Position numbers and translations under genes: made by a program
Notes under the pieces: model-generated
Database searches by the model: none
What the model was told of the DNA's origin: nothing
What the model saw: the letters and a program-made list of their open reading frames with translations, nothing else
Assembly: GCA_021604765.1 (NCBI GenBank)
Contig: BQJP01000009.1
Span: 1-64,000 of the forward strand
Source: Thermodesulfobacteriota bacterium
Lineage (GTDB): Bacteria > Desulfobacterota_D > UBA1144 > Nemesobacterales > UBA2774
Direction of reading: 5' to 3'
DNA length: 64,000 nt
Shown here: piece after piece, positions 17,640-28,802 of the stretch
How positions within the stretch are numbered: position 1 is the first letter of the stretch
Layout: the number at the start of each line of letters is the position of its first letter

Positions 17640-18545
17640 TTATACAATTTTTATCGGTACTGGTGTAAAGCATCCTATGAATATGACAAGTGATATTAAT
17701 CCTAAAAGTTTTCTTTTCCAGCTTAGATCCGTCTCTTCATACATGGTTGGTGGATGTCTTGTTCCCATAAAAATTAGAAGTACTGCCCATAGAATCCAAC
17801 CTGGCCATCCTTCGAATGCGGGGATACTTTCTGAGAACCATACAAATCCAGAACCTAGTGAGTCCTTACCAGCCTCAAGCAGTATCTCCGTCCCTATTCC
17901 AAATAAAATAAGAAGTACTATCATCACAAGAGAAATGTAGCGGTGAAGTTTCTTTGAAAATAAAGCATATGTAATATGTCCACCGTCTAGTTGACCTGAT
18001 GGTATTAGATTAAGCGCAGTAACAAACAGCCCTACCCAACCTGCAAAAGCAACTGGGTGGAGAAATAAATCAAATCCTTCTGGAATTGGTCCAAAGAAAA
18101 TATCGGAGAAGATACTCATAATAATTGGTGTGCCCAATACTAATCCACCGTCTTCCACATGCTGCGACATTTCTACAACAGATGAGAGTTTTATTCCAAT
18201 TATTAGAACAGGGACTGTAGCGATGATACCTGCTAGCGGTCCGGCGATTCCTATATCAAACAGAGCTCTTTTTGTTGAGATGGGGGACTTTATTTTAATA
18301 AATGCTCCAAATGTTCCAATAGGTGAAATAAATGGAGGTGCTGGAATAAAGTATGGGGGGGTTATATCTACTCCATATTTTTTACCATAGTAGTAGTGAC
18401 CCATTTCATGTGATCCTAAAATGAATAGTAGAGCTGCTGAAAAAGATACTGCACTTACAATATCACCGCCAAATGAGAGACCTGTGATAAAGGTCGTAGC
18501 GACAGTAAGTAAAAATAAAACTATATGAATTTTTGAGAGTTTCAT
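17640..18545 (-). CDS. Site-2 protease family (M50) membrane metalloprotease
   Basis: 301 residues with about seven membrane segments. HEMGH at residues 46-50 gives the zinc site, and NLIPSGQLDGGH near residues 180-190 supplies the third ligand Asp in the NPDG-like motif. The FIPAPPFISPIGTFGAFIKIKSPI segment is typical of the EGY1/EGY2-like branch of S2P enzymes. These cleave membrane proteins within the bilayer; the substrate is unknown. A run of Cys-free, hydrophobic sequence ends in TPVPIKIV. It sits in line downstream of ptsP after 63 bases. Confidence 0.9.
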   Translation of the reverse strand: MKLSKIHIVLFLLTVATTFITGLSFGGDIVSAVSFSAALLFILGSHEMGHYYYGKKYGVDITPPYFIPAPPFISPIGTFGAFIKIKSPISTKRALFDIGIAGPLAGIIATVPVLIIGIKLSSVVEMSQHVEDGGLVLGTPIIMSIFSDIFFGPIPEGFDLFLHPVAFAGWVGLFVTALNLIPSGQLDGGHITYALFSKKLHRYISLVMIVLLILFGIGTEILLEAGKDSLGSGFVWFSESIPAFEGWPGWILWAVLLIFMGTRHPPTMYEETDLSWKRKLLGLISLVIFIGCFTPVPIKIV

Positions 18546-18608
18546 CGGCAGGGTGTAAAAAATACCCTAATCCTAATAAATTGAAAGCGTCTAAAGGTGA
18601 GAAAATTG

Positions 18609-20912
18609 CTATTCTATCTCAATTAGAGATGGATCAATTGATTCAAGGGTTTCTACCATGTATCTCTCGATTTCTGATTTCTTTCGAATATTTAAAATCT
18701 TATGCCGTACTGTGTTTAGAAGATCTCTATCAATTCTATTACACAAATAACGAACTGTTGGTACATTTGATGGAGATACGCTTAATTGGGTATAACCCAG
18801 GGATAATAAACTCAAAGCACCCGATGGTGTACCTGCTAACTCTCCGCATACTGACACGTCCATGCCTAAGTATTGAGTTTTGAGGTGCACATCGTTTAGT
18901 AACCTGAGCACTGCAGGATGGAAAGCTGAATATAAGTGACCAACCATATTAGAGTTTCTATCCACGGCAAGCACATATTGAATAAGGTCATTAGTTCCTA
19001 TTGAAATAAAATCTATTAAATCATTGTACTCATCAAGCTGATAGATCATTGCCGGAACTTCCAACATAACACCAAGTTCGGGTAAGTCCTCTGATGCAAT
19101 ACCAATCTCTTTAGCAAGATCCTCTATAATATCCTTTGCCGTCTCCACCTCCCATAGGTTTGTTATCATGGGTAGCATGATCTTAAATTTGAAGCCTTTC
19201 TTTGTAGCAAGCAAAATAGCTTTTATCTGGTCTTTGAATAAATCCAGATATTCCATAGAGAATCTGATTGCTCTTAATCCAAGTAGTGGGTTTTCTTCTT
19301 TAGGAAAATCAAAATACGGCAGTAGCTTATCAGCTCCTATGTCTAGAGTTCTTATTGTTATATAACCCTCAAAGTTTGTTGCCAGGTTTTTGTATATCCT
19401 TAATTGTTCTCTCACCTTGGGCCATTTCTCGTATTGAGTAAAGGCAAACTCTGTCCTAAATAAACCAACATTGTTTATCCCATATAGTTTTGCAGCCTCA
19501 GTATCTATAGGGAAGCCAATATTTGCGGTAAGTTTTATGCCTAGTGCCTTTTCACCAGAAACCTCGTTCCCTTCTTTCTCAATTGCTTCTCTAACTTTGA
19601 TAATATTGGTATATGTGTTTTTGTATTCAGATATAAGGGTTTCATCAGGGTTTGAAAATATAAAACCTGTCTTACCATCAACAATAAGTTTTTCTGCGGG
19701 CCTGATTAGATTGCATATGTTATCGATACCAACTACAGCAGGGATACCCAGTGATTTGGCTATGATTACCGCATGTGAAGTCTCTCCACCTTTTTCTATC
19801 ACCACAGCAGAGACACTATTCTTAAAGAGCATGGATACAAAAGACGGTCCAATATCGTTTGCAACGAGTATGGATCCCTCTTCTGGTTCAACGGTATGGG
19901 GGTGACCGTTACTTATCTTAAGTAGTTCATGGAGAATTCTTTCTCCAATATCACGGAAGTCCTGAGCTTTTTCCCTTAAATATCTATCTGAAAGACTTTC
20001 AAATTGTGCAGCTATATTTTCAATAGCTTCGACTACCGCTAATTCTGCTGAAATGTTTTTTTTGTTGAGTTTTTCGAACATATCGTTGCGAAGCGTTTTG
20101 CCCTGTATAACTAAAAGGTGAGCTCTGAATATTTCTATCTCTGCTTTAGAAAGCAATTGTTCCGTATCTAAAGTCTGTATGAGTTTCTCAAGATCTGCTT
20201 CAACATCAGAGAGAGCTTGGAGGACTCTTTTCTTTTCAATCTTAGGATCGGATTTTTCAGACTCATCACTGCTTATTTGCTGAAAAAGTCCACGGAATAA
20301 AAACACGTTCCCTATGGCAATTCCGGTTGATACGCCTTTTCCCTGATATGTTCTGGTTTCATGTTTTACAATTGAAGGGGTTTTTAATCTTTCAAGTCTG
20401 TCGGCTACTTCGAGGAGTCCAGCGAGACGAGACGCAATTATTTCAAAAAGCATTTCTTCAGCAGGATTTATTACTCTTTTCTCTTTGGTTTGTCCAACCA
20501 ATACACCAATACACCTATTTTGTAGCAATATTGGTACTCCAATATAGCTCTCATATTCTTCTTCGCCTATTTCAGGGAAATATTTATAACGTGGATGCTC
20601 TGAAGCCGGCATTACTGTGAGAGCTCTGGAAGTCTCATAAACTAGCCCCGTTAATCCTTCGTTTGGTTTAAGAGTAATTGGGTCTTTTAGAGGATTAACG
20701 GAAAGTCCTTTAGTTGATCTTAGATATAGTTGATGATTTTCTTCGTCCCATACATATACCGATACAACATCAAAATGAAGAGAGTTCGCAATCTTGTTAA
20801 CAACCCTTTTTAGGATTGTATTTAATCCTGTTGACTTATTTACAAGGTCACTGATTTCCTGAACGATTTTCAGATGAAAATCCGCTCTGTCTATTACATT
20901 ACCGGTACTCAT
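18609..20912 (-). CDS. ptsP: PtsP: GAF-domain PEP-protein phosphotransferase (EI-Ntr)
   Basis: 767 residues in the PtsP layout: an N-terminal GAF sensor (about 15-165), a helical HPr-binding/N-domain, the phospho-His motif GGETSHAVIIAKS with His380, and a PEP-binding TIM barrel ending with the CGELAGTP Cys motif. It phosphorylates an HPr/NPr from PEP as the first step of the nitrogen-related PTS, with the GAF domain sensing a small ligand (glutamine or 2-oxoglutarate in known cases). HPr is at 53732-54019; no sugar permease is in the window. Start ATG 20912. Confidence 0.93.
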   Translation of the reverse strand: MSTGNVIDRADFHLKIVQEISDLVNKSTGLNTILKRVVNKIANSLHFDVVSVYVWDEENHQLYLRSTKGLSVNPLKDPITLKPNEGLTGLVYETSRALTVMPASEHPRYKYFPEIGEEEYESYIGVPILLQNRCIGVLVGQTKEKRVINPAEEMLFEIIASRLAGLLEVADRLERLKTPSIVKHETRTYQGKGVSTGIAIGNVFLFRGLFQQISSDESEKSDPKIEKKRVLQALSDVEADLEKLIQTLDTEQLLSKAEIEIFRAHLLVIQGKTLRNDMFEKLNKKNISAELAVVEAIENIAAQFESLSDRYLREKAQDFRDIGERILHELLKISNGHPHTVEPEEGSILVANDIGPSFVSMLFKNSVSAVVIEKGGETSHAVIIAKSLGIPAVVGIDNICNLIRPAEKLIVDGKTGFIFSNPDETLISEYKNTYTNIIKVREAIEKEGNEVSGEKALGIKLTANIGFPIDTEAAKLYGINNVGLFRTEFAFTQYEKWPKVREQLRIYKNLATNFEGYITIRTLDIGADKLLPYFDFPKEENPLLGLRAIRFSMEYLDLFKDQIKAILLATKKGFKFKIMLPMITNLWEVETAKDIIEDLAKEIGIASEDLPELGVMLEVPAMIYQLDEYNDLIDFISIGTNDLIQYVLAVDRNSNMVGHLYSAFHPAVLRLLNDVHLKTQYLGMDVSVCGELAGTPSGALSLLSLGYTQLSVSPSNVPTVRYLCNRIDRDLLNTVRHKILNIRKKSEIERYMVETLESIDPSLIEIE

Positions 20913-21178
20913 TTTATATTAATTTCCCAAGACCCTTAAAAGTGAAGTTGATTACTGTTAAATATATTATAAAACTCATAATATTAGAATTGAACCGCTC
21001 TTGTACTACAGGATATCTTACCGGATATTAGTAAATTGTGATAATCAGTTAATCGCTATGACTTCTATACAATTTAAGATCTGATGGTAAGATTTGTTAT
21101 TATTTAGCAATAATTTTACTTCAAATGTTGATTTTTCACCTATCGAATAGATCTTAATAGCAAAAAGGATAATAAAAT

Positions 21179-22585
21179 ATGTCTCAGAATGGAAATAATA
21201 AACAATTAAGAGTTGCAATAATAGGATCAGGTCCGGCGGGCTTTTATGCCTGTGAGCATCTATTTAAAAGGAGTGAGCACGATTTTTCAATAGATATGTT
21301 TGACAAACTCCCTACTCCGCACGGCTTGGTTCGTTCCGGAGTGGCACCTGACCATCAGAAAATAAAGTCGGTAACAAGGGTTTATGATAAAATTGCTTCT
21401 AATGAAAATTTTAGATTCTTTGGTCTAGTGGAATATGGCAAACACATAACAATTGACGATTTAAAAAAGCATTACCATATAATAATCTTTGCTACCGGCG
21501 CGCAGACAGATAGAAAGATGAATATTCCGGGTGAAGACTTAGAGGGCAGCCATACCGCAACAGAATTTGTTGCCTGGTATAACGGTCATCCTGATTATAA
21601 GGACTATAAATTTGACCTCTCCCAGGAGAAGGTTGCCATAGTAGGCGTAGGAAATGTTGCGGTAGATGTAGCTCGCATACTTTGCCGGACGGAAGAAGAA
21701 CTAATGCAGACGGATATTGCGGACTATGCACTCGAATCTCTTAAAGAAAGCAAAGTAAAAGAAGTTTATTTATTAGGACGTCGTGGTCCAGCTCAAGCCG
21801 CCTTTACAAACCCTGAGGTTAGAGAGCTTGGGAATTTATATGATGCTCACGCAATTACACTAATTGAAGAAGTGGAGCTTGATGAGTTTACAAAAGAACT
21901 ATTGGAAAATGAGGAAGACCGTTCGTTAGTTAAAAAAATTGAGATATTAAACTCATACTCAGAAGATATTGAGTTTAAAAAATCAAAAAAGCTTCACATA
22001 CGATTCTTAGTCTCGCCAGTTGAAATAATAGGTAATGAGGAAGATCGCGTGAAAGCAATTAAGCTTGTGAAGAATGAACTCTACAGGATCGATGATGGAA
22101 GTTTAAGACCAAGAGCAACTGATGAAACTGAAGAGCTTGAGGTGGGCTTGGTATTCCGTTCCATCGGATATCATGGGGTGCCACTTCCTGAAGTACCTTT
22201 TCATGAGAAATGGGGGGTAATACATAACGAAAAAGGACGAGTTATAGACCCTGAAACTCAGCTTCATGTTCATGGTATATATTCAACAGGATGGATTAAG
22301 AGAGGACCAACAGGTGTAATTGGGACCAACAAACTCGACTCCGGCGAAACTGTTGAATGTATAGTAGAAGATATAGAGTCCGGCAACATATTATCGCCCG
22401 AAGCTCCAAATCCAAAACATCTAGCAGATTTGATAAACGAACGCCAGCCTCAACACTTTTCATATGAAGATTGGCTCAGGTTAAATGAGCTTGAAATTTC
22501 AAAGGGTGAAGAACAAGGTCGTCCACGAGTGAAATACACTAGTATTGACGATATGCTAAATGCTGTTAAAAAAGATAATCAGTAA
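21179..22585 (+). CDS. fprA: FprA-type ferredoxin/adrenodoxin-NADP reductase
   Basis: 468 residues. The FAD motif is IIGSGPAGFYACEHL at residues 14-28, followed by LPTPHGLVRSGVAPDHQKIK, the hallmark of adrenodoxin reductase/FprA. The NADP motif is VGVGNVAVDVARIL. The FAD-contacting end is GWIKRGPTGVIGTNKLDS. It moves electrons between NADPH and ferredoxin; the partner ferredoxin is not in the window. AAGGA precedes ATG 21179. The 266-base upstream region holds no other clear feature. It converges with the RNB gene. Confidence 0.93.
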   Translation: MSQNGNNKQLRVAIIGSGPAGFYACEHLFKRSEHDFSIDMFDKLPTPHGLVRSGVAPDHQKIKSVTRVYDKIASNENFRFFGLVEYGKHITIDDLKKHYHIIIFATGAQTDRKMNIPGEDLEGSHTATEFVAWYNGHPDYKDYKFDLSQEKVAIVGVGNVAVDVARILCRTEEELMQTDIADYALESLKESKVKEVYLLGRRGPAQAAFTNPEVRELGNLYDAHAITLIEEVELDEFTKELLENEEDRSLVKKIEILNSYSEDIEFKKSKKLHIRFLVSPVEIIGNEEDRVKAIKLVKNELYRIDDGSLRPRATDETEELEVGLVFRSIGYHGVPLPEVPFHEKWGVIHNEKGRVIDPETQLHVHGIYSTGWIKRGPTGVIGTNKLDSGETVECIVEDIESGNILSPEAPNPKHLADLINERQPQHFSYEDWLRLNELEISKGEEQGRPRVKYTSIDDMLNAVKKDNQ

Positions 22586-22608
22586 ACAGATTGTAGTAAA
22601 AAAGCATT

Positions 22609-24624
22609 CTAAGATATTATCTTTGGAGTTATGCTCAATTTCCTTCTTAGAGGGTCTACTTTTTGAACGACCAGTTTAATATTCCTATCTTCTTCTAAAT
22701 TAAAGTTTGAGCCTAGTAAAACCGGAATTTCAAATAGATAATCTGGCAAATATACACTAGCTCTAGAGTCATTTATTGAGTTTATTATCCCATTGATTTC
22801 AGTACCTTCTAAAGTTTTCAGATGTTTATATACCCAGTATTTTTCTCTATTTCGTTCAACCATCTTTTTGTCTCGAATTCCTATCTCTATTTTTGGGTAG
22901 AGGTTTTCTAATTCATCTTCGCTATATGATGGCTCATCGTTTTCCAATTTTGAAACTATCTGTCTTTGTATTATCAGGTCTACATAGCGTCTTATAGGTG
23001 AAGTTGCTTGAGCATAAATATCAATTCCCAAAGACAGATGCGGCGCGGGATCAAGACCTACTCTGGGAGCTCTTAAGTATTTAACTACATGTACTGCAAA
23101 TAATGGGTCATTCTCATCATGGGATCTTGCATCTTCAGAAATCGGTTCAGGCTGAGATCTATAGATTCCCGGCACATTGTTCTCTTTGAGGAATTTGCCC
23201 GCCATACGGTTCATAAGAATCATAAATTCCGAAATAGTCTTATGAGCTACTGAGTTCATATAATTCTTTTTGATTCTTACATTAGAGTCTTTATCTATAC
23301 TAATTTTGAGCTGTGGAAGCTGTATAATTAGAGCCCCAGCATCTAATCTCTTAGCTCTTAAATTTTCTGCAATTTGCTTAATTTTATTGCCCAATGGGTC
23401 TGTGCTGAAATACTCTGAGGCCTTTTCGTAGCTTATATTCTCTCTAATTAATATCTTTGAATTGGTAAACCTATATCCCTTCAGATTGTAATCATTATCA
23501 AAGTCAACAAGTAAGGAAAGGGCTTTGCGTTTAGTTCCCTCAACAAGGCTCAGCCTTTCTTTTATTAATTCAGAAGGGAACATATGGATGTGGTGTTCGG
23601 GTAAGTAGACTGTCTCGCCTCTTCTTGCTGCTTCATCATCCATTGCGCTCCATTTGGGTACGTATTGTGCCACGTTTGCGATATGAATGCCGATAGTTGT
23701 GCCAACATCTGTTTCCTCAATAGAGATTGCATCATCAATATCCTGTGTGTTTTCATCGTCTACGGAAAATACTTCTAAATTTGTAAGGTCTTCAAGGTAT
23801 TCATCGGAAAACGGCTCATTAAGGATCTCTTCTGCTTCTTGAACTACTTTTTTGGGGAATACTTGAGTAATAGAAAATCTTTCCATCAGTGGGTCTTCAT
23901 CTTCGAGCCATGAACCTGTTTTGATTAAGAATTCAATAGCGCCTTCTACATCTTTTATCCCAATTTCTGATAAAAATGATTTTGCCTCACCTGCCCTATT
24001 ATATTTATCTAGATGAATTACATAATTCCTTAAAAGATCTATATAACCAGCAGGATCAAAATCTTCTTTTAGCTCAATACTGTTACCAGAGATTACTTTC
24101 TTAGCCCACAGTAGTGCCTGAGCGCGTTCTTTTTCCCTTCTTTTTTCAGTCTCTTTCTTAGTAATAAGTTCTTTGACTTCTGAAGCATCTCTTGCTGTGT
24201 AACCGGCCTCACCTCTCTTAAAATAAATATCATCTTTATCTACGGCCCAGAATAAGGTTAAGGAGTCATCATTGGACTTGTCTGCATCTCCAAAGTAAAG
24301 ATCTAAAATATCTTTGAATGTCGTTTCAGAGCCTTCATTTCCAATACATTCCCATAGGGTTTCTATATCTAGTTTATCTTTTGCCTCTTCAAGGTTTCTT
24401 CTTATTTCTCTTAATTTAAGCTTCTTTTCAGCTGGGGTGAAATTACCTTGAATAATGATTCCGGAATTGTATGCGATTTTCTCTATGTCCACAGAGATAT
24501 CTTTTCCTTCTTCTGAAAAGATATTTGCTTTCTTTCCAATAGTCTCATTAAAAATTGCAAAAGACGGTTCTTTTCTTTTTCTGAACAGAATAAGTTCATG
24601 AGCTGAGGGGATTTTAATTGTCAT
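22609..24624 (-). CDS. RNB-domain exoribonuclease (RNase II family)
   Basis: 671 residues. The RNB catalytic core is clear: SVDDENTQDIDDAISIE (Asp cluster for Mg2+), IGIHIANVAQYV, DDEAARRGETVYLPEHHIHMFP, and SPIRRYVDLIIQRQI near residue 540. The C-terminal about 70 residues (GIINSINDSRASVYLPDY) look like an S1-type RNA-binding fold. The N-terminal about 250 residues diverge from RNase R/II cold-shock domains and resemble the shorter RNB proteins of cyanobacteria and plastids. It degrades RNA 3' to 5'. No ribosome site at ATG 24624. Confidence 0.9.
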   Translation of the reverse strand: MTIKIPSAHELILFRKRKEPSFAIFNETIGKKANIFSEEGKDISVDIEKIAYNSGIIIQGNFTPAEKKLKLREIRRNLEEAKDKLDIETLWECIGNEGSETTFKDILDLYFGDADKSNDDSLTLFWAVDKDDIYFKRGEAGYTARDASEVKELITKKETEKRREKERAQALLWAKKVISGNSIELKEDFDPAGYIDLLRNYVIHLDKYNRAGEAKSFLSEIGIKDVEGAIEFLIKTGSWLEDEDPLMERFSITQVFPKKVVQEAEEILNEPFSDEYLEDLTNLEVFSVDDENTQDIDDAISIEETDVGTTIGIHIANVAQYVPKWSAMDDEAARRGETVYLPEHHIHMFPSELIKERLSLVEGTKRKALSLLVDFDNDYNLKGYRFTNSKILIRENISYEKASEYFSTDPLGNKIKQIAENLRAKRLDAGALIIQLPQLKISIDKDSNVRIKKNYMNSVAHKTISEFMILMNRMAGKFLKENNVPGIYRSQPEPISEDARSHDENDPLFAVHVVKYLRAPRVGLDPAPHLSLGIDIYAQATSPIRRYVDLIIQRQIVSKLENDEPSYSEDELENLYPKIEIGIRDKKMVERNREKYWVYKHLKTLEGTEINGIINSINDSRASVYLPDYLFEIPVLLGSNFNLEEDRNIKLVVQKVDPLRRKLSITPKIIS

Positions 24625-24719
24625 TTGATATTAATATTCGGCTTACTTAAAAAGTTTATACTATCTTTAAGGGAATTATTCTAACACAGGTTACAAATCT
24701 TTCATTTAATTGAGAAAAA

Positions 24720-25097
24720 TCATATAGATTTATTTCTATATCGGGTCAATTCTTCCAATAACCAGGCACTAGATTTTATGGGTTCGTTATTGTCGCAATA
24801 GATGAGATAGTCTTTCCCGCTCCTTGTGCTTTTAGTGCCGGAATATTCAATAAACTCCTCAGTAGTTGTGATTTTATTTCTATAATACCAATACTTTCTC
24901 TTCATATGTTTATATCCATCTGCCGCATCATATTTTTTACCGTTTCTTTCAAAAATACAATCAGAAGTTTCAACAAATTCGAGCAAATGTTTCACTTCTG
25001 GTTTTTGAGAATCAGAGACATCAGCAGCAGAAGGTCTAGTATCTGTGGATAGAAATAGGATTGCAATAAAAATGAAGATTGATATAAATTTGATCAT
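24720..25097 (-). CDS. Exported DUF5329-like protein
   Basis: 125 residues with a signal peptide (FISIFIFIAILFLSTDTRPSA then AADVS). The mature part has the pattern EVKHLLEFVETSDCIFERNGKKYDAADGYKHMKRKYWYYR...FIEYSGTKSTRSGKDYLIYC...SSAWLLEELTRYR, with two Cys likely bridged. This fits the DUF5329 family as I remember it, a set of small periplasmic proteins of unknown role. It follows pyrG on the same strand after 43 bases. Confidence 0.7.
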   Translation of the reverse strand: MIKFISIFIFIAILFLSTDTRPSAADVSDSQKPEVKHLLEFVETSDCIFERNGKKYDAADGYKHMKRKYWYYRNKITTTEEFIEYSGTKSTRSGKDYLIYCDNNEPIKSSAWLLEELTRYRNKSI

Positions 25098-25140
25098 GTA
25101 AATAAGTATTCACATGTGATGCTTTAATATCAAGCAATTT

Positions 25141-26754
<1,614 letters not shown>

Positions 26755-26982
26755 CTAACTAAAAACCTCAGAATTTAAAGAGTTTTAAGGCGGGACCAAG
26801 TAGGTCTTTATTAATATATTCAAAAGCAGACGTTCTGGCAATACTACTAGAGTAATTTTTTCAAAAAAAAATAGAAAATAATCCTCAAAATAGAATTAAA
26901 AGTATAATCTTTTTTGTTTTTCATCATGTATTGTTTATTTATAATAGACTTTTTGTAAGTATTTCTACTAAGGAGATTGAAA

Positions 26983-27360
26983 ATGTCTGATTTAGATCAA
27001 AACAAACAAAATGCTATTGCATTTTATAAAGAGGCTTATGAAGGAAATCCTCGAGAATCTGTTAAAAAATATGTTGGAGACAAATATATTCAACACAATC
27101 CTGTTGTTGATGATGGCTTTGAAGGATTTATCAAATATTTTGAGACAATGTATAAAGAGTATCCTGATAAGAGCATTGAATTTGTTCGTGCGATAGCGGA
27201 AGGAGATTTAGTTGCACTCCATACACATCAAACATGGCCTGGTGATGAGCACTATGTTACAATGGATTTTTTCCGGTTTGAAGATGGGAAAATTGTAGAA
27301 CATTGGGACTCAATACAAGAGGTTCCAAAAGAATCAAAAAATGATAATGGAATGTGGTAG
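26983..27360 (+). CDS. SnoaL-like / NTF2-fold protein
   Basis: 125 residues with the SnoaL pattern: KQNAIAFYKEAYEGNPRESVKKYVGDKYIQHNP, FIKYFETMYKEYPDKSIEFVRAIAEGDLVALHTHQTWP and MDFFRFEDGKIVEHWDSIQ. Many such proteins are predicted ester cyclases or binding proteins; no substrate can be named. AAGGAG at 26970-26975 favours ATG 26983 over the TTG at 26977. A TATAAT at 26940-26945 is a possible -10 box. It converges with rdgB, separated by two bases. Confidence 0.85.
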   Translation: MSDLDQNKQNAIAFYKEAYEGNPRESVKKYVGDKYIQHNPVVDDGFEGFIKYFETMYKEYPDKSIEFVRAIAEGDLVALHTHQTWPGDEHYVTMDFFRFEDGKIVEHWDSIQEVPKESKNDNGMW

Positions 27361-27362
27361 TG

Positions 27363-27947
27363 TCAGGTCTTCAATCTAGCTTTAAGTTGTTTAAGTGCAT
27401 TTGACCTATGGCTGATCTTATTTTTTTCTTCCTGGCCTATTTCTGCCATAGTTAGATCTCTATCTGGCAAGTAAAAAACCGGGTCGTAACCAAAGCCACC
27501 CTCTCCTCTTGGTTCATCCATAATCTCACCTTCACAAAATCCTTCAACAACTAATTCTTCACCATTTGGATCTACTAATGCAAGTACACATACAAATCTA
27601 GCTTTTCTATTAGAATTATCACCCAGTTCAATTAATAATTTTTCTATATTGGATTCGTCGGTGGCTCCTTTTCCCGAATATCTGGCAGAGTAAACCCCGG
27701 GTTCTCCGTTTAGGGCATCAACTTCAAGCCCTGAATCATCTGCTAGAGTTAACTTGCCTGAATATAGAGCTAACTCACGCGCTTTTTTAAGAGCGTTATC
27801 TCTGAATGTAACTCCATCTTCAATAACTTCAGGTGGGGAATCTAATTCTTTTAAGGATATAACCTTTTCAAAGACACCCTCTAGTAGCTTGGAGAATTCT
27901 CTGACTTTTCCCTGATTTCCGGTTGCTAATACGACTTCTTTCATCAT
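27363..27947 (-). CDS. rdgB: RdgB/HAM1 XTP/dITP diphosphatase
   Basis: 194 residues. Family motifs: VVLATGNQGKVREF at the N-terminus, LTLADDSGLEVDALNGEPGVYSARYSG, GEGGFGYDPVFYLP and the closing KNKISHRSNALKQL. It hydrolyses non-canonical purine nucleoside triphosphates, keeping them out of nucleic acids. It lies three bases after the RNase PH gene, a common bacterial pairing, so the two are certainly one operon. Either of two adjacent ATGs may start it. Confidence 0.95.
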   Translation of the reverse strand: MMKEVVLATGNQGKVREFSKLLEGVFEKVISLKELDSPPEVIEDGVTFRDNALKKARELALYSGKLTLADDSGLEVDALNGEPGVYSARYSGKGATDESNIEKLLIELGDNSNRKARFVCVLALVDPNGEELVVEGFCEGEIMDEPRGEGGFGYDPVFYLPDRDLTMAEIGQEEKNKISHRSNALKQLKARLKT

Positions 27948-27950
27948 AGT

Positions 27951-28664
27951 TTATTTCGAGAGCGTTTCTTTTTGTTTTTTGATGAGTTGTTTAATGCCTT
28001 TTTCTGCAAGTTTAACCATTTCGGTAAGTTTGTTTTTGCTAAAGGGCTTTTCTTCTGCTGTTCCCTGGACTTCTACAAGCAATCCTGATCCTGTCATCGC
28101 AATGTTCATGTCGACTTCTGCCGCCGCGTCTAGTTCGTAGTCTAGATCAAGTACTAGTTTGTCGTTAACAATACCGACACTAACAGCTGCTATATAGTCA
28201 GTAAGTGGGTTTTCTTCAACAAGTCCTTGTTTTACAAGATAAGAACAAGCTTCAGATAAGGCTACAAATCCGCCTGTAATAGAAGCTGTTCTTGTTCCGC
28301 CGTCAGCTTGCATTACATCACAGTCTATTGTTATAGATCGCTCACCTAATTTTTCAAAGTCGATTACTGCTCTAAGAACTCGGCCAATAATTCTTTGTAT
28401 CTCATGAGATCTGCCGCCGATTTTGCCTCTAACACTGTCTCTTCTGATACGCTCTTGAGTAGATCTTGGGAGCATTGAGTACTCAGTAGTAACCCATCCT
28501 GTTCCGGTATCTCTTAAGAAAGGAGGTACGCTTTCCTCTACAGTTGCAGTACATATGACCTTTGTCTCACCCATTTCTATAAGTGCTGAGCCTTCGGCGT
28601 TCTTCATAAATCCGCGTGTGATTTTTACAGGTCTTAGTTGATCCCATTTCCTCTTTTTTGCCAT
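27951..28664 (-). CDS. rph: Ribonuclease PH
   Basis: 237 residues, full length. Hallmarks: [78 protein letters not shown] and the C-terminal [17 protein letters not shown]. It is the phosphorolytic 3'-5' exonuclease that trims tRNA precursors. First gene of the rph-rdgB pair; divergent from the MFS genes. Confidence 0.96.
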   Translation of the reverse strand: MAKKRKWDQLRPVKITRGFMKNAEGSALIEMGETKVICTATVEESVPPFLRDTGTGWVTTEYSMLPRSTQERIRRDSVRGKIGGRSHEIQRIIGRVLRAVIDFEKLGERSITIDCDVMQADGGTRTASITGGFVALSEACSYLVKQGLVEENPLTDYIAAVSVGIVNDKLVLDLDYELDAAAEVDMNIAMTGSGLLVEVQGTAEEKPFSKNKLTEMVKLAEKGIKQLIKKQKETLSK

Positions 28665-28802
28665 GTATATACCTCTTCGTAATATTTAGTTGGAAAATCA
28701 TACCATACATGGAAGAAATAGCTTAAAGTCATATTGTTTTTCATACTTCTGGGTTATAATGGGTAATCATATCGCATCTGTTGGAATGAAGGAGGGATAG
28801 AA